64,000 nt of DNA from Micromonospora sp. MW-13 (GCF_003434305.1 NZ_QKKX01000003.1:81696-145695), one strand, 5' to 3'; numbered from the stretch's first letter, positions 35,952 through 47,804 are shown. The notes: generated by a model from the letters alone, not told the origin. Numbers and translations are program-made.

Positions 35952-36335
35952 TCAGGCGACGTTGCGCTGGGCCGGCATCGTGGACTTGTGCGGGCGGCCG
36001 AGGCGGGCCTCCAGGCGGGCCACGTCGACGCGGCTGTGCCGGCGGTCGGCCAGGTCCTCCCAGCCGACCGCGAGCAGCCGTAGCCGCTCCGCCTCGCTGA
36101 AGCCGCCCCAGACGCCGTACGGCTCACGGACGGACAGCGCGTGCGCGGCGCACTCGGCGCGTACGGGGCAGGCCCGGCAGACCGCCTTGGCGCCGGACTC
36201 GCGGCGCAGGCGGGAGGAGCCGCGCTCGCCGTCCGGGTGGAAGAACTGGGCGCTGTCGCGACCCCGGCAGGCGCCGAGCCGCTGCCAGTCCCAGAGGTCG
36301 ACGATGGGTCCGGGCAGCCTGCGTACGTTCGACAT
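35952..36335 (-). CDS. whiB3: WhiB-family iron-sulfur regulator, WhiB3/WhiD type
   Basis: A 127-residue WhiB-like protein that binds a [4Fe-4S] cluster and usually acts with the principal sigma factor. Four Cys are in the family pattern (GACRGRDS, then AVCRACPVRAEC: C-x29-C-x2-C-x5-C). The turn motif is GVWGGFSEAERLRLL, followed by a basic tail. The sequence (LPGPIVDLWDWQRLGACRGR, FFHPDGERG) is of the WhiB3/WhiD type, and the position next to groEL1 is the same as for whiB3 in Mycobacterium and whiD in Streptomyces. GGAGGAGG seven bases upstream sets the ATG at 36335, not the GTG at 36341. In Streptomyces WhiD is needed for spore maturation. Confidence 0.9.
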   Translation of the reverse strand: MSNVRRLPGPIVDLWDWQRLGACRGRDSAQFFHPDGERGSSRLRRESGAKAVCRACPVRAECAAHALSVREPYGVWGGFSEAERLRLLAVGWEDLADRRHSRVDVARLEARLGRPHKSTMPAQRNVA

Positions 36336-36588
36336 CAGCACCCCTCCTCCCGCGCGGCACCGCGGAGACTCTCAGTTGACCGGTGTCCGGGCGGTGGGCC
36401 GCGCTGGCGCACCGATTCCGGCTCGGCTCCCGGTACCCCGGCTCTCGCCGGCTCACACTTCTGTGATCGAAAACCTCGGACAATGTGCGGCATATGCCCT
36501 AACTGTCGGAAAAGTTCGGAGGATTGCCGGGAACACCCACCCGACCCCACCCCGCCGTGGTCTGCTTCGGGTCGGAGAGGAGACCACA

Positions 36589-37407
36589 GTGCGTACTGTT
36601 CTCGTGTGCGTTCGGACGCCGCTCGCCGCGCAGCAACTGAACTCCGCGGCGGCCCGGCTCGGGCTGTCCGCCGCCGTCCGGACCGCCGTCTCCGATCCCG
36701 AGGTGATGTTGCGGCTGGCGGAGGGCCCGGCGGACGTGGTGCTCGCCGACACGGCGCTCACCCGGCCGGACAGCGCCGGATTCGTGCGTCGCGTGCTGGC
36801 CCGCGCGCCGCAGGCCGCGGTGCTGCTGTTCGGGGCCGAGGAGTCCGAGGCGGCTGCGGCCACCATCGGCGCCGGGGCCCGGGGACTGATCCAGGGCACC
36901 GACCACGACCTGACCAGCGCGGTGGCCAAGGCCCTGCTGCTGCTCTCCGCGCCGGGCCGGGCGACCCGGCACCGGGTGGTCGACCCGGCTCGGGACGCCG
37001 CGGCCGTCGGCGGCCAGAAGCGCCCCGCGTCGGCCGGCCGCGCCCCGAACAACCCCGTCCCGGCCTGGCCGGCGGCCCCGGAGGGGCCGGGCGGCGTGCC
37101 GGCGGTGGTGCCCGTGCAGCGGGGCGACGACGAGCCGGAGCCGACCGGCGGCGAGCCCGCGGAGCCGGCGAACGGCCGGCGGGCCGCCCCCGCCCGGGGC
37201 GCCCGGGGAGCGGTCGGCCTGACCGAGCGGGAACTCCAGGTGCTGCTCGGGATGGCCGAGGGCAAGAGCAACGCCGAGATCGGCCGGGAACTGTTCGTCT
37301 CGGAGGACACCGTCAAGACGCACGCCCGTCGGCTGTTCCGCAAGCTCGGCGCCCGCGACCGGGCGCACGCGGTGGCCGCCGGCTTCCGCGCCGGCCTGGT
37401 CGCCTGA
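36589..37407 (+). CDS. BldM-like atypical response regulator
   Basis: A 272-residue protein. The C-terminal LuxR/NarL helix-turn-helix (LTERELQVLLGMAEGKSNAE, IGRELFVSEDTVKTHARRLF, RKLGARDRAHAVA) is very close to my memory of Streptomyces BldM. The N-terminal domain (1-115) has the receiver fold, but the acidic pair is gone (VLVCVRTPLAAQQL) and the conserved Lys is missing (GARGLIQGTDHD). An Asp remains at the phospho-site position (VVLADTAL). A long disordered linker (about 125-205) joins the domains. GAGAGGAGA precedes the GTG. It is divergent from whiB3, as bldM neighbours whiD in Streptomyces. Symbol withheld because of the divergent receiver. Confidence 0.85.
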   Translation: MRTVLVCVRTPLAAQQLNSAAARLGLSAAVRTAVSDPEVMLRLAEGPADVVLADTALTRPDSAGFVRRVLARAPQAAVLLFGAEESEAAAATIGAGARGLIQGTDHDLTSAVAKALLLLSAPGRATRHRVVDPARDAAAVGGQKRPASAGRAPNNPVPAWPAAPEGPGGVPAVVPVQRGDDEPEPTGGEPAEPANGRRAAPARGARGAVGLTERELQVLLGMAEGKSNAEIGRELFVSEDTVKTHARRLFRKLGARDRAHAVAAGFRAGLVA

Positions 37408-37469
37408 GCGCGCCGGCAGGCCCGTTGCCCGGCCGGGGCCCGGTCCCGCGGACCGTGGCACTCGCCCGT

Positions 37470-37498
37470 CGGGGCCGACCCGACCCGGCTCGGCCCCG
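37470..37498. terminator. Candidate terminator between convergent genes
   Basis: Nine-base perfect arms CGGGGCCGA and TCGGCCCCG with an 11-base loop lie between the convergent bldM-like and DUF5319 genes. Confidence 0.35.
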
Positions 37499-37545
37499 CT
37501 CGACGCCGCGCTGTCGGACGGGTACCGCGCGGGACCCGGGTCGGC

Positions 37546-37956
37546 TCAGGTGCCCGGTTCGGTGTCGTCCTCGGTGCCCTCGGTCAGGGTGTCGTGCACG
37601 CCGTCGGCGTAGCCGCGCGCGTAGTCCCAGGTGACGTAGTGGTCCGGATCCGGGTCGTAGGCCGGCTCGTGCACCCGGGGCCGGCCGGAGCTGAGCAGGT
37701 GGCGCAGGTTGCCCCGGAGCAGGTCCCAGTCGAAGTAGTGCGGCTCCCGGCAGTCCTCGCACTCGATCACCAGCCCGCGCACCCCGACGGGCGCCAGCAG
37801 GGCCTGGTAGATCTCCAGGTCCGCGAGGTCCTCCAGCACGTCCTGCCGCTCGACCTCGGTCAGTGGGTCGAGTGCGGCGTCGCCGTCCGGGTCGTGCAGC
37901 TCCGCCGCCGGATCGGCCGGGTCGCCGTTGAACGGGTCGATGGGCTCGTCGTGCAC
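37546..37956 (-). CDS. DUF5319 family protein
   Basis: A 136-residue acidic protein (a negatively charged N-terminus and an acidic tail, TEGTEDDTEPGT). The conserved core is LEIYQALLAPVGVRGLVIEC, EDCREPHYFDWDLLRGNLRHLL and DHYVTWDYARGYADGVHD. The CxxC pair (ECEDC) might bind metal. It matches the family of M. tuberculosis Rv3412, which sits in the same place next to guaB. Function unknown. The GTG start is supported by TACGGT (minus strand, 37968-37963), six bases upstream: a leaderless transcript. Confidence 0.85.
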   Translation of the reverse strand: MHDEPIDPFNGDPADPAAELHDPDGDAALDPLTEVERQDVLEDLADLEIYQALLAPVGVRGLVIECEDCREPHYFDWDLLRGNLRHLLSSGRPRVHEPAYDPDPDHYVTWDYARGYADGVHDTLTEGTEDDTEPGT

Positions 37957-37962
37957 CCCCTC

Positions 37963-37968
37963 ACCGTA
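37963..37968 (-). promoter_or_regulatory. -10 hexamer of the DUF5319 gene, leaderless type
   Basis: TACGGT on the minus strand ends six bases before the GTG at 37956. No Shine-Dalgarno sequence is present. Confidence 0.55.
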
Positions 37969-38158
37969 GACCCCGTGCCCGCGTGCCGCCCGCCCCAGTC
38001 CGCCCGGTCACCCGGCGTCGGGGCAGACGGGGGCCGCCGTCACGCAGCGTCGACGACCGGGCCGGCTCCGGCGGGGGCGGCCCGGCCCGATGGGTACGAT
38101 GGCACCGACGCGCCATCACCCGGCGTGCGCCGGATGCCCGCGCGCGCCGCCTCGCTGA

Positions 38159-39751
<1,593 letters not shown>

Positions 39752-39783
39752 CCGCCACCCCCTCAAGACACCTGGAGCCCCCC

Positions 39784-40902
39784 ATGCGTGACGTGGTCGA
39801 GATCGGCCTGGGTAAGACCGCGCAGCGCGGTTACCACCTGGACGACATCGCCATCGTGCCGAGCCGCCGCACCCGGGACGTCGACGACGTCTCCACCGCC
39901 TGGCAGCTCGACGCGTACCAGTTCGGCATCCCGTGCGTGGGGCACCCCTCGGACGCGACGATGAGCCCGCAGTCGGCCGTGCGGCTCGGCCAGCTCGGCG
40001 GGCTCGGCGTGCTCAACGTCGAGGGCCTGTGGACCCGGTACGAGAACCCGACCAAGGTGCTGGAGGAGTTGGCCGCCCTGGGCGAGGACGCCCGCGCCAC
40101 CAAGCGGCTCCAGGAGGTGTACGCCGAGCCGATCCGCCCGGACCTGATCGCCGAGCGGGTCCGCGAGCTGCGGGCCGGCGGCGGTACCGTGGCGGTCCGG
40201 GTCTCCCCGCAGCACACCCTGGCGCTGGCCCCGGTGATCCTCGACGCCGGCGTGGACATCCTGGTCATCCAGGGCACCATCGTGTCGGCCGAGCACGTCT
40301 CCACCACGGACGAGCCGCTGAACCTCAAGGAGTTCATCGCCGACCTCGACCTCCCGGTCGTCGTCGGCGGCTGCACCGACTACAAGACCGCACTGCACTT
40401 GATGCGCACCGGCGCGGCCGGTGTGATCGTCGGCATCGGCGGCGACGAGTGGTCGACCACCGAGTCGGTGCTCGGCATCCGGGTGCCGATGGCCACCGCG
40501 ATCGCCGACGCCGCCGCGGCCCGCCGCGACTACCTGGACGAAACCGGCGGCCGGTACGTGCACCTGATCGCCGACGGGGACATCCAGACCTCCGGCGACA
40601 TCGCCAAGGCGCTGGGCTGCGGCGCGGACGCGGTGATGCTCGGCGAGCCGCTGTCGCTGTGCGAGGAGGCCCCGGCGGGCGGCGCGTGGTGGCACTCGGC
40701 GGCCAGCCACCCGTCGCTGCCGCGCGGGGCGTTCGAGGTGGCCGGCGAACCGCTCGGCGAGATGGAGCAACTGCTGTTCGGCCCGGCCGACGAGCCGGAC
40801 GGCCAGCTCAATCTCTTCGGCGGCCTGCGCCGGGCGATGGCCAAGTGCGGCTACCGCGACCTCAAGGAGTTCCAAAAGGTAGGCCTGGTCCTAGACCGCT
40901 GA
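39784..40902 (+). CDS. guaB3: GuaB3 family IMP dehydrogenase-like protein
   Basis: A 372-residue IMPDH/GMPR barrel without CBS domains. It starts MRDVVEIGLGKTAQRGYHLD, typical of GuaB3, an actinobacterial paralogue that always follows guaB. Where IMPDH has the catalytic GPGAICTTR, this protein has GGCTDYKTALHLM and GIGGDEWSTTESVLG, so the nucleophile Cys is not in the usual context. Older annotations call it IMP dehydrogenase; its true reaction was unclear for long and may be GMP-reductase-like. GGAG precedes the ATG by seven bases. Confidence 0.93.
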   Translation: MRDVVEIGLGKTAQRGYHLDDIAIVPSRRTRDVDDVSTAWQLDAYQFGIPCVGHPSDATMSPQSAVRLGQLGGLGVLNVEGLWTRYENPTKVLEELAALGEDARATKRLQEVYAEPIRPDLIAERVRELRAGGGTVAVRVSPQHTLALAPVILDAGVDILVIQGTIVSAEHVSTTDEPLNLKEFIADLDLPVVVGGCTDYKTALHLMRTGAAGVIVGIGGDEWSTTESVLGIRVPMATAIADAAAARRDYLDETGGRYVHLIADGDIQTSGDIAKALGCGADAVMLGEPLSLCEEAPAGGAWWHSAASHPSLPRGAFEVAGEPLGEMEQLLFGPADEPDGQLNLFGGLRRAMAKCGYRDLKEFQKVGLVLDR

Positions 40903-40926
40903 CCCCCTCCCCCCACACCCTGCACT

Positions 40927-40976
40927 TTCACGGAAAGAGTGGCTGTTCCGGCCGGAACAGCCACTCTTTCCGTGAA
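40927..40976. terminator. 50-bp perfect palindrome, terminator or dispersed repeat
   Basis: Two 25-base arms are exact reverse complements with no spacer; the centre is TTCCGGCCGGAA at 40946-40957 and the ends are TTCACGG and CCGTGAA. It begins 24 bases after the guaB3 stop. As RNA it would form a near-continuous hairpin, so a strong terminator is likely. The perfect symmetry also suggests a dispersed intergenic repeat. Confidence 0.8.
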
Positions 40977-40979
40977 TTT

Positions 40980-41271
40980 GGGGCGGGGTGGGGCGGGGTG
41001 GGTCGTAGGCTGCCTCCAGAGCAGGCGAGGTGAGCGATGCCCCGAGCCGGAGGGCGGCTGGTGCGGGGAGGGCCCGGACGGGTCGTCCACACCGGGTGGC
41101 CGGGGCCGGGGCCTGCTGGCCGGCTGCCTCGCCGTGGCCGCCCTCGCCGCCTGCACCGGGGCGCCCCCACCCGGCGTGACCGCTCGGTGGCCGGCGCTCG
41201 GTAGGCTGCCGCGGACGGAGCGACCGGCCGGGGTCGGGCGGGCCGGGGCCTCCGCCGGGAGGGACGACGTG
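40980..41271. other. Upstream region of the peptidase gene with G-tract
   Basis: Runs of four G separated by one base (40980-41002) could form a G-quadruplex and share a 15-base core with a tract at 14946-14960. TAGGCT hexamers occur at about 41007 and 41202; the second would give a leader of about 60 bases to the peptidase gene. GGGAGGG at about 41258 is the ribosome site. No gene is visible. Confidence 0.4.
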
Positions 41272-42753
41272 ATGACGCTGAGCCTGCGGGGCCCGCGCCC
41301 CGGCACCGGGTTGCTGCTGGCCGTGGCGCTCGGGTTGGCCGCCTGCTCCTCGGCGCCGACCGAGCCGCCCAAGCCGACCGAGCCGACCGCGCCGGGGGCC
41401 GCCACGTCGCCGAGCCCGGCCCGGCAGTTCAGGCCCGGCGCGGCCGGGGTGGGCGACGACTACTTCCCCCGGTACGGCAACGCCGGCTACGACGTGACCC
41501 GGTACACCGTGAAGGTCCGCTACGACCCGGCGAAGGACCAGCTGACCGGCACCACGGTCGTGCAGGCCACGGCCACCGCGGACCTGTCCTCGTTCAACCT
41601 GGACCTGGCCGGGCTGACCGTGCGGAAGGTGACCGTGGACGGCGCCCCCGCCCGGCACGTCCGCACCGGCGACGAACTGGTGGTCACCCCCGCCGCCGGG
41701 CTGACCTCCGGCAACGGCTTCACCGCCGAGATCGGCTACGACGGCGAGCCGAAGCCGCTGCGCAACGAGGCCCTCGGCGAGGGTGGGTTCCGGGCCACCT
41801 CCGACGGCGCGGTGGCCCTCGGCCAGCCCGAGTCGGCGAGCACCTGGTACCCGGTCAACGACCACCCCTCGGACAAGGCCGCGTACGACTTCGAGATCAC
41901 CGTGCCGCAGGGGCTGACCGCCGTCAGCAACGGGGTGCCGCTGGGGAAGACCACCCGGGCCGGCTGGACCACCTGGAAGTGGGCCGAGCGCTCGCCCATG
42001 GCCAGCTACCTGAGCACCCTGGCGATCGGCGAGTTCCGGGTGACCCGCGCCGAGCACAAGGGCCGGCCGGTGTTCAGCGCGGTCACCACGAAGCTGCCGG
42101 AGGGCGCCGCGGACGCGTCGATCGCCCGCACCGTCGAGGTGGCCGACTACCTGGAGGGCGTCTTCGGGCCGTACCCGTTCGGCTCGTACGGCGGGGTGGT
42201 CGTCTCCGAGCCGGGCATCGGGTACGCGCTGGAGACGCAGAGCCGGCCGGTCTACTCGGCCAACTTCTTCCGCCGGGGCGAGAACACCGGGGTGGTCGCG
42301 CACGAACTGGCCCACCAGTGGTTCGGCAACAGCGTGGCGCTGGCGCGGTGGCAGGACATCTGGCTCAACGAGGGGCTGGCCACGTACGCGGAGTGGCTGT
42401 GGGAGGAGCACCGCGGCGGGCGGACGGCGCAGCAGTCGTTCGACGCGGCGTACCTCGGCGCGTCCGGTCAGGTCTGGCGGACCCCGCCGGGGAAGCCGGG
42501 GGCGGCGAACCTGTTCGGCGAGTCGGTGTACCAGCGCGGGGGGATGACCGTGCACGCCCTGCGGGCCGCCGTCGGCGACCGGGCGTTCTTCGCGCTGCTA
42601 CGGACCTGGGCGGCGGACAAGCGCGACGGCAACGCCACCACCGCGGAGTTCGTCGCCCTCGCCGAGCGGGTCTCCGGCAGGCAGCTCGACGCACTCTTCG
42701 ACGCGTGGCTGTACGGCACCGAGCAGCCGGCGAGGCCGGGGACGACACGCTGA
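41272..42753 (+). CDS. M1-family zinc metallopeptidase, lipoprotein
   Basis: A 493-residue secreted aminopeptidase-type enzyme. The signal peptide (GTGLLLAVALGLAAC) ends in a lipobox LAAC, so it is probably anchored to the outer face of the membrane; a Pro/Thr-rich linker follows. The M1 fold runs from about 65, with VVAHELAHQWFG (HExxH zinc site, about 343) and NEGLATYAEW (third ligand Glu, 18 residues on). It is shorter than full aminopeptidase N (about 850): the C-terminal helical domain is missing, as in other actinobacterial secreted M1 enzymes. ATG 41272 or GTG 41269 could start it. Confidence 0.88.
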   Translation: MTLSLRGPRPGTGLLLAVALGLAACSSAPTEPPKPTEPTAPGAATSPSPARQFRPGAAGVGDDYFPRYGNAGYDVTRYTVKVRYDPAKDQLTGTTVVQATATADLSSFNLDLAGLTVRKVTVDGAPARHVRTGDELVVTPAAGLTSGNGFTAEIGYDGEPKPLRNEALGEGGFRATSDGAVALGQPESASTWYPVNDHPSDKAAYDFEITVPQGLTAVSNGVPLGKTTRAGWTTWKWAERSPMASYLSTLAIGEFRVTRAEHKGRPVFSAVTTKLPEGAADASIARTVEVADYLEGVFGPYPFGSYGGVVVSEPGIGYALETQSRPVYSANFFRRGENTGVVAHELAHQWFGNSVALARWQDIWLNEGLATYAEWLWEEHRGGRTAQQSFDAAYLGASGQVWRTPPGKPGAANLFGESVYQRGGMTVHALRAAVGDRAFFALLRTWAADKRDGNATTAEFVALAERVSGRQLDALFDAWLYGTEQPARPGTTR

Positions 42754-42754
42754 C

Positions 42755-42779
42755 CCGGGCCGCCCGCGTGGCGGCCCGG
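42755..42779. terminator. Bidirectional terminator between peptidase and LCP genes
   Basis: A perfect ten-base stem, CCGGGCCGCC and GGCGGCCCGG, with loop CGCGT sits directly after the peptidase stop and 24 bases from the end of the convergent LCP gene. Confidence 0.65.
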
Positions 42780-42802
42780 TGGATTGGCCACCCCGGCGCC
42801 GG

Positions 42803-43921
42803 TCACCTCTTCACCACCAGCTCGGGGTGGGCGGCCAGGTACTGCTCGACCCGGCCCGCCTTCAGCTCGGTGAGGAACTTCCGGCCGACCGGCTTGAGCT
42901 GCTCACCGCGGTAGGAGCTGCCCTTGCCCACCCCCTCGCCGGGCAACCCGACCAGGACGAGCCGGTCGGCGGGCAGCCCGCCGAGGGCGTACGCGAGGTC
43001 GACGATCCGCGGCCCGCCCGCGTAGATCAGGGTGTCGCCGAGCGCGCCGACGACCTGCTCGACCCGGTCGGGCTGCCGGGGCAGGCCCTCGTTCTGGAGC
43101 TTCGTCACCAGCGCCCGGACGAGCTGCTGCTGGTGGCGCTGCCGGGCGTAGTCCCCGCCGTCCAGTCCGTAGCGCTGCCGGGCGTAGTCCAGTGCCTGCC
43201 AGCCGTTCAGGTGCCGGTCGCCCTTCTCGTAGACCATCTGCGGGCCGACGTAGCCGCCGCCGCCCGGCGCCGGCTCGCGGTGCCGGCCGTCGGGCCGCCG
43301 GTGCAGCGAGACGGTGCGCTGGTCGATGTAGACGTCGATGCCGCCGACGGCGTTCACCAGCTTCTCGAAGCCCTGGAAGGTGACCACCGCCCCGGCGTCG
43401 AAGCGCAGCCCGGTGTACCCGCTGACGGTGCTGCGCAGCAGCTCGTACCCCTGGGCGGCGCTCGGCTGCTTCGGCTTGCCGGGCACCCGGCTGCCGTAGC
43501 TCATCGCGTGGGTGAGCTTGGTCTTCCCGCCCTCGTACCCCGCCTTCGGGAAGGCCGGGATGTCGACCAGCAGGTCGCGGGGGAGTGAGAAGACGTACGC
43601 CCGGTCCAGCTCCCTCGTGACGTGCGCCACCAGCACCGCGTCGCCGTGCGGCTCCCAGCCGGGCACGCTGACCCGGGTGTCCACGCCGACCATCAGGAGG
43701 TTCAGCGGCCCGGTCACGTCGGCCCCCGGCGGCGGGGTCGGGGTCGGCGTGGCCGCCGGCGGCGTGGGCGCGGCGGTGACCCGCCCCGCCCCGCGCTCGG
43801 GCTGCCGGTCGGCGACCAGCCGGACGGCCACCGTCGCGCCGGCCGCCACCAGGACCAGGGCCGCGAGGACGGCCAGTCCCAGCCGCCACCGCCGACGTCC
43901 GGTACCCGCCTGTCCGGCCAT
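42803..43921 (-). CDS. LytR-CpsA-Psr (LCP) family protein
   Basis: A 372-residue membrane-anchored cell-wall enzyme. One N-terminal membrane helix (about 13-37) is followed by a Pro/Thr-rich spacer and the LCP domain: LNLLMVGVDTR, GDAVLVAHV, AYVFSLPRDLLVDIP, and LDYARQRYGLDGGDYARQRHQQQLV in family terms (noted as ALDYARQRYGLDGGDYARQR). The conserved Asp and Arg residues that bind the polyprenyl pyrophosphate are present. These enzymes attach glycopolymers to peptidoglycan. The ATG at 43921 is preferred over a TTG at 43942; GGGGGTGGG precedes it. Confidence 0.92.
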   Translation of the reverse strand: MAGQAGTGRRRWRLGLAVLAALVLVAAGATVAVRLVADRQPERGAGRVTAAPTPPAATPTPTPPPGADVTGPLNLLMVGVDTRVSVPGWEPHGDAVLVAHVTRELDRAYVFSLPRDLLVDIPAFPKAGYEGGKTKLTHAMSYGSRVPGKPKQPSAAQGYELLRSTVSGYTGLRFDAGAVVTFQGFEKLVNAVGGIDVYIDQRTVSLHRRPDGRHREPAPGGGGYVGPQMVYEKGDRHLNGWQALDYARQRYGLDGGDYARQRHQQQLVRALVTKLQNEGLPRQPDRVEQVVGALGDTLIYAGGPRIVDLAYALGGLPADRLVLVGLPGEGVGKGSSYRGEQLKPVGRKFLTELKAGRVEQYLAAHPELVVKR

Positions 43922-44047
43922 GTCCCACCCCCGTTCGTACAACGCTCCGACCGAGTCGCCGGGTTGCGGCCGCTGAGCGACGGATCGACGGCGGCGGGGT
44001 GCATGATGCCGCGAAAACGGGCTCTGGCGCGATAGCTACCCGTCGGT

Positions 44048-44053
44048 AATGAT
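44048..44053 (+). promoter_or_regulatory. -10 hexamer of the choD-like gene, leaderless type
   Basis: AATGAT, inside the more AT-rich GGTAATGATG, ends six bases before the ATG at 44060. No Shine-Dalgarno sequence is present. Confidence 0.5.
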
Positions 44054-44059
44054 GCGTCC

Positions 44060-45757
44060 ATGCGGTACGACGTGCTCGTCGTCGGGTCCGGCTTCGGTGG
44101 CAGCGTCACCGCGCTCCGGCTGGCTGAGAAGGGCTACTCGGTCGGCGTGCTGGAGGCCGGGCGGCGCTTCACCGACGACGAGTTCCCGGAGACCTCGTGG
44201 CGGCTGCGCCGGTTCCTCTGGGCCCCGGGGCTCGGCTGCTACGGCCTGCAACGGATCACCCTGCTCCGGTCCGCCGACCGCCGGGCCGGCGGCGGGGTGC
44301 TGGTGCTGTCCGGGGCCGGGGTGGGCGGCGGCTCGCTGGTCTACGCGAACACCCTCTACGAGCCCCTCGACGCGTTCTACACCGATCCGCAGTGGCGGGA
44401 CATCACCGACTGGCGCGCCGAGCTGGCCCGCCACTACGACCAGGCGAAGCGGATGCTCGGCGTCACCACGTACCCGGTGCAGACCCGGGCGGACCGGGCG
44501 ATGCGGGCGGTGGCCGACCGGATGGGCGTCGGCCACACCCACCACCCCACCCCCGTCGGGGTGCACATCGGCCGGCCGGGGGAGCGGGTCGCCGACCCGT
44601 ACTTCGGCGGGGCCGGCCCGGAGCGCGCCGGCTGCACACACTGCGGGTCGTGCATGACCGGCTGCCGGCACGGGGCGAAGAACACCCTGGTCAAGAACTA
44701 CCTGTGGCTGGCCGAACGGCTCGGCGCGCAGGTGCACCCGCTGACCACGGTCACCGCCGTCCGCCCGGCCGACGGCGGCGGCTACCGGGTGCAGACCGTC
44801 CGCACCGGGGCCTGGCCGCGCCGGCGCCGCCAGGTGTTCCACGCCGACCAGGTGGTCCTCGCCGCCGGCGCGCTCGGCACCCAGCGGTTGCTGCACGAGA
44901 TGAAGGCCACCGGGGCGCTGCCCGCCCTGTCGCCCCGCCTCGGCGAGCTGACCCGGACGAACTCCGAGGCGATCCTCGGCGCGTCGGTGCCCCCCGCCCG
45001 GGCCCGCGCCGAGGGGCTGGACTTCACCGAGGGGGTGGCGATCACCAGCTCGTTCCACCCCGACCCGCAGACCCACATCGAGCCGGTCCGCTACGGGCGC
45101 GGCTCCAACGCGATGGGGCTGCTCCAGTCGCTGCTGGTCGACGGCGGCCCGCACCGGGTCCGGCGCTGGGTGGCCACCCTGCTGCGGCAGCCCGGGACCG
45201 CCGCCCGGATGCTCACCGTCCGCAACTGGTCGGAACGGACGGTCATCGCGCTGGTCATGCAGTCCGCCGACAACTCGCTGACCATCCGCTGGCGGCGCGG
45301 CCTGTTCGGCCGGCGGCTGGCCGCCGGCCCCGGCCACGGCGAGCCCAGCCCGACCTGGATCCCGGCCGGCAACGCCGCCGCCCGGTTGCTCGCCGAGGAG
45401 ATCGGCGGTACGCCGGGCGGGTCGCTCACCGAGCCGTTCGACATCCCGATGACCGCGCACCTCCTCGGCGGGGCGGTGATCGGCGTCACCCCGGCCGAGG
45501 GGGTGATCGACCCGTACCACCGGGTGCACGGGCACGCCGGGCTGCACGTGGTGGACGGCGCGGCCGTCTCGGCGAACCTCGGGGTGAACCCCTCGCTGAC
45601 CATCACCGCCCAGGCGGAACGGGCGATGTCCCTCTGGCCCAACAAGGGGGAATCCGACCCGCGCCCGCCGCTCGGGGAGCCGTACCGGCGCCTCGACCCG
45701 GTGCCGCCGGCCCACCCGGCCGTCCCGGCGGACGCCCCCGGTGCCCTGCGGGCGTGA
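44060..45757 (+). CDS. choD: GMC oxidoreductase, ChoD-like
   Basis: A 565-residue FAD flavoenzyme of the glucose-methanol-choline family. The N-terminal dinucleotide fold is VLVVGSGFGGSVTALRLAEKG in family terms (seen at residues 5-25). The flavin region is VLSGAGVGGGSLVYAN. The substrate domain contains a Cys cluster, CTHCGSCMTGCRHGAKN, that looks like an iron-sulfur or disulfide site. The C-terminal GMC part has HLLGGAVIGVTPAEGVIDPYH in family terms and LGVNPSLTITAQAERAM. It matches M. tuberculosis ChoD (Rv3409c), annotated as cholesterol oxidase and likewise close to guaB3. True sterol activity is not certain. No signal peptide. Confidence 0.85.
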   Translation: MRYDVLVVGSGFGGSVTALRLAEKGYSVGVLEAGRRFTDDEFPETSWRLRRFLWAPGLGCYGLQRITLLRSADRRAGGGVLVLSGAGVGGGSLVYANTLYEPLDAFYTDPQWRDITDWRAELARHYDQAKRMLGVTTYPVQTRADRAMRAVADRMGVGHTHHPTPVGVHIGRPGERVADPYFGGAGPERAGCTHCGSCMTGCRHGAKNTLVKNYLWLAERLGAQVHPLTTVTAVRPADGGGYRVQTVRTGAWPRRRRQVFHADQVVLAAGALGTQRLLHEMKATGALPALSPRLGELTRTNSEAILGASVPPARARAEGLDFTEGVAITSSFHPDPQTHIEPVRYGRGSNAMGLLQSLLVDGGPHRVRRWVATLLRQPGTAARMLTVRNWSERTVIALVMQSADNSLTIRWRRGLFGRRLAAGPGHGEPSPTWIPAGNAAARLLAEEIGGTPGGSLTEPFDIPMTAHLLGGAVIGVTPAEGVIDPYHRVHGHAGLHVVDGAAVSANLGVNPSLTITAQAERAMSLWPNKGESDPRPPLGEPYRRLDPVPPAHPAVPADAPGALRA

Positions 45758-45863
45758 GCGGAAGGGCGCCTTCTCGACGCCTCCGGCAGGGAATGGCTCC
45801 CCTCCCCCCGGAACATCCGCGCGGGAAGGGCCGGCCGCTGCCCGGGGCGGGCGTGACTGTCGG

Positions 45864-45869
45864 TAGGCT
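45864..45869 (+). promoter_or_regulatory. -10 hexamer of guaA, leaderless type
   Basis: TAGGCT ends eight bases before the guaA ATG at 45878. No Shine-Dalgarno sequence precedes the start. Confidence 0.55.
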
Positions 45870-45877
45870 TCCTGCAC

Positions 45878-47434
<1,557 letters not shown>

Positions 47435-47441
47435 CCCCGGC

Positions 47442-47804
47442 TCAGCCGGCAGCCGGCGGCACCGGCCCGTCCGGCGCCCGGGCCCCCTCGGGCGCGGTCG
47501 CCGGGGCCGGCGGCCAGGCCGGCTGCGGGCCGTACCCCGGGGTGGGCCACGGGCCGGGCGTCGCGGGGTGCGGCCAGGCCGGGGCGCCGGTCGGCTCCTC
47601 CGGCATCAGGAACCACATGATCGGGTACGCCAGCGCGGCGAGCCCGCCGGTGAGCACGGTCGCGGCGGCGAACACCACCCGGACGAGGGTGGGGTCGACG
47701 GCGAAGTAGCGGCCGAGGCCGCTGGCCACCCCGGCCACCATCCGGTCGGTGGCGGGGCGGCGGAGCTGCTTGTACGGGGCCTGGTGCGGCGGTGTCGAGG
47801 TCAT
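47442..47804 (-). CDS. PspC domain protein
   Basis: A 120-residue membrane protein. The PspC domain (about 10-65) reads KQLRRPATDRMVAGVASGLG, RYFAVDPTLVRVVFAAATVL and YPIMWFLMPEE. A Pro/Ala-rich tail follows. PspC proteins take part in envelope stress responses. ATG 47804 is chosen because it gives the usual short N-terminus; GTG and TTG starts upstream would add unconserved residues. It ends seven bases from the end of convergent guaA, leaving almost no room for a terminator. Confidence 0.8.
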   Translation of the reverse strand: MTSTPPHQAPYKQLRRPATDRMVAGVASGLGRYFAVDPTLVRVVFAAATVLTGGLAALAYPIMWFLMPEEPTGAPAWPHPATPGPWPTPGYGPQPAWPPAPATAPEGARAPDGPVPPAAG

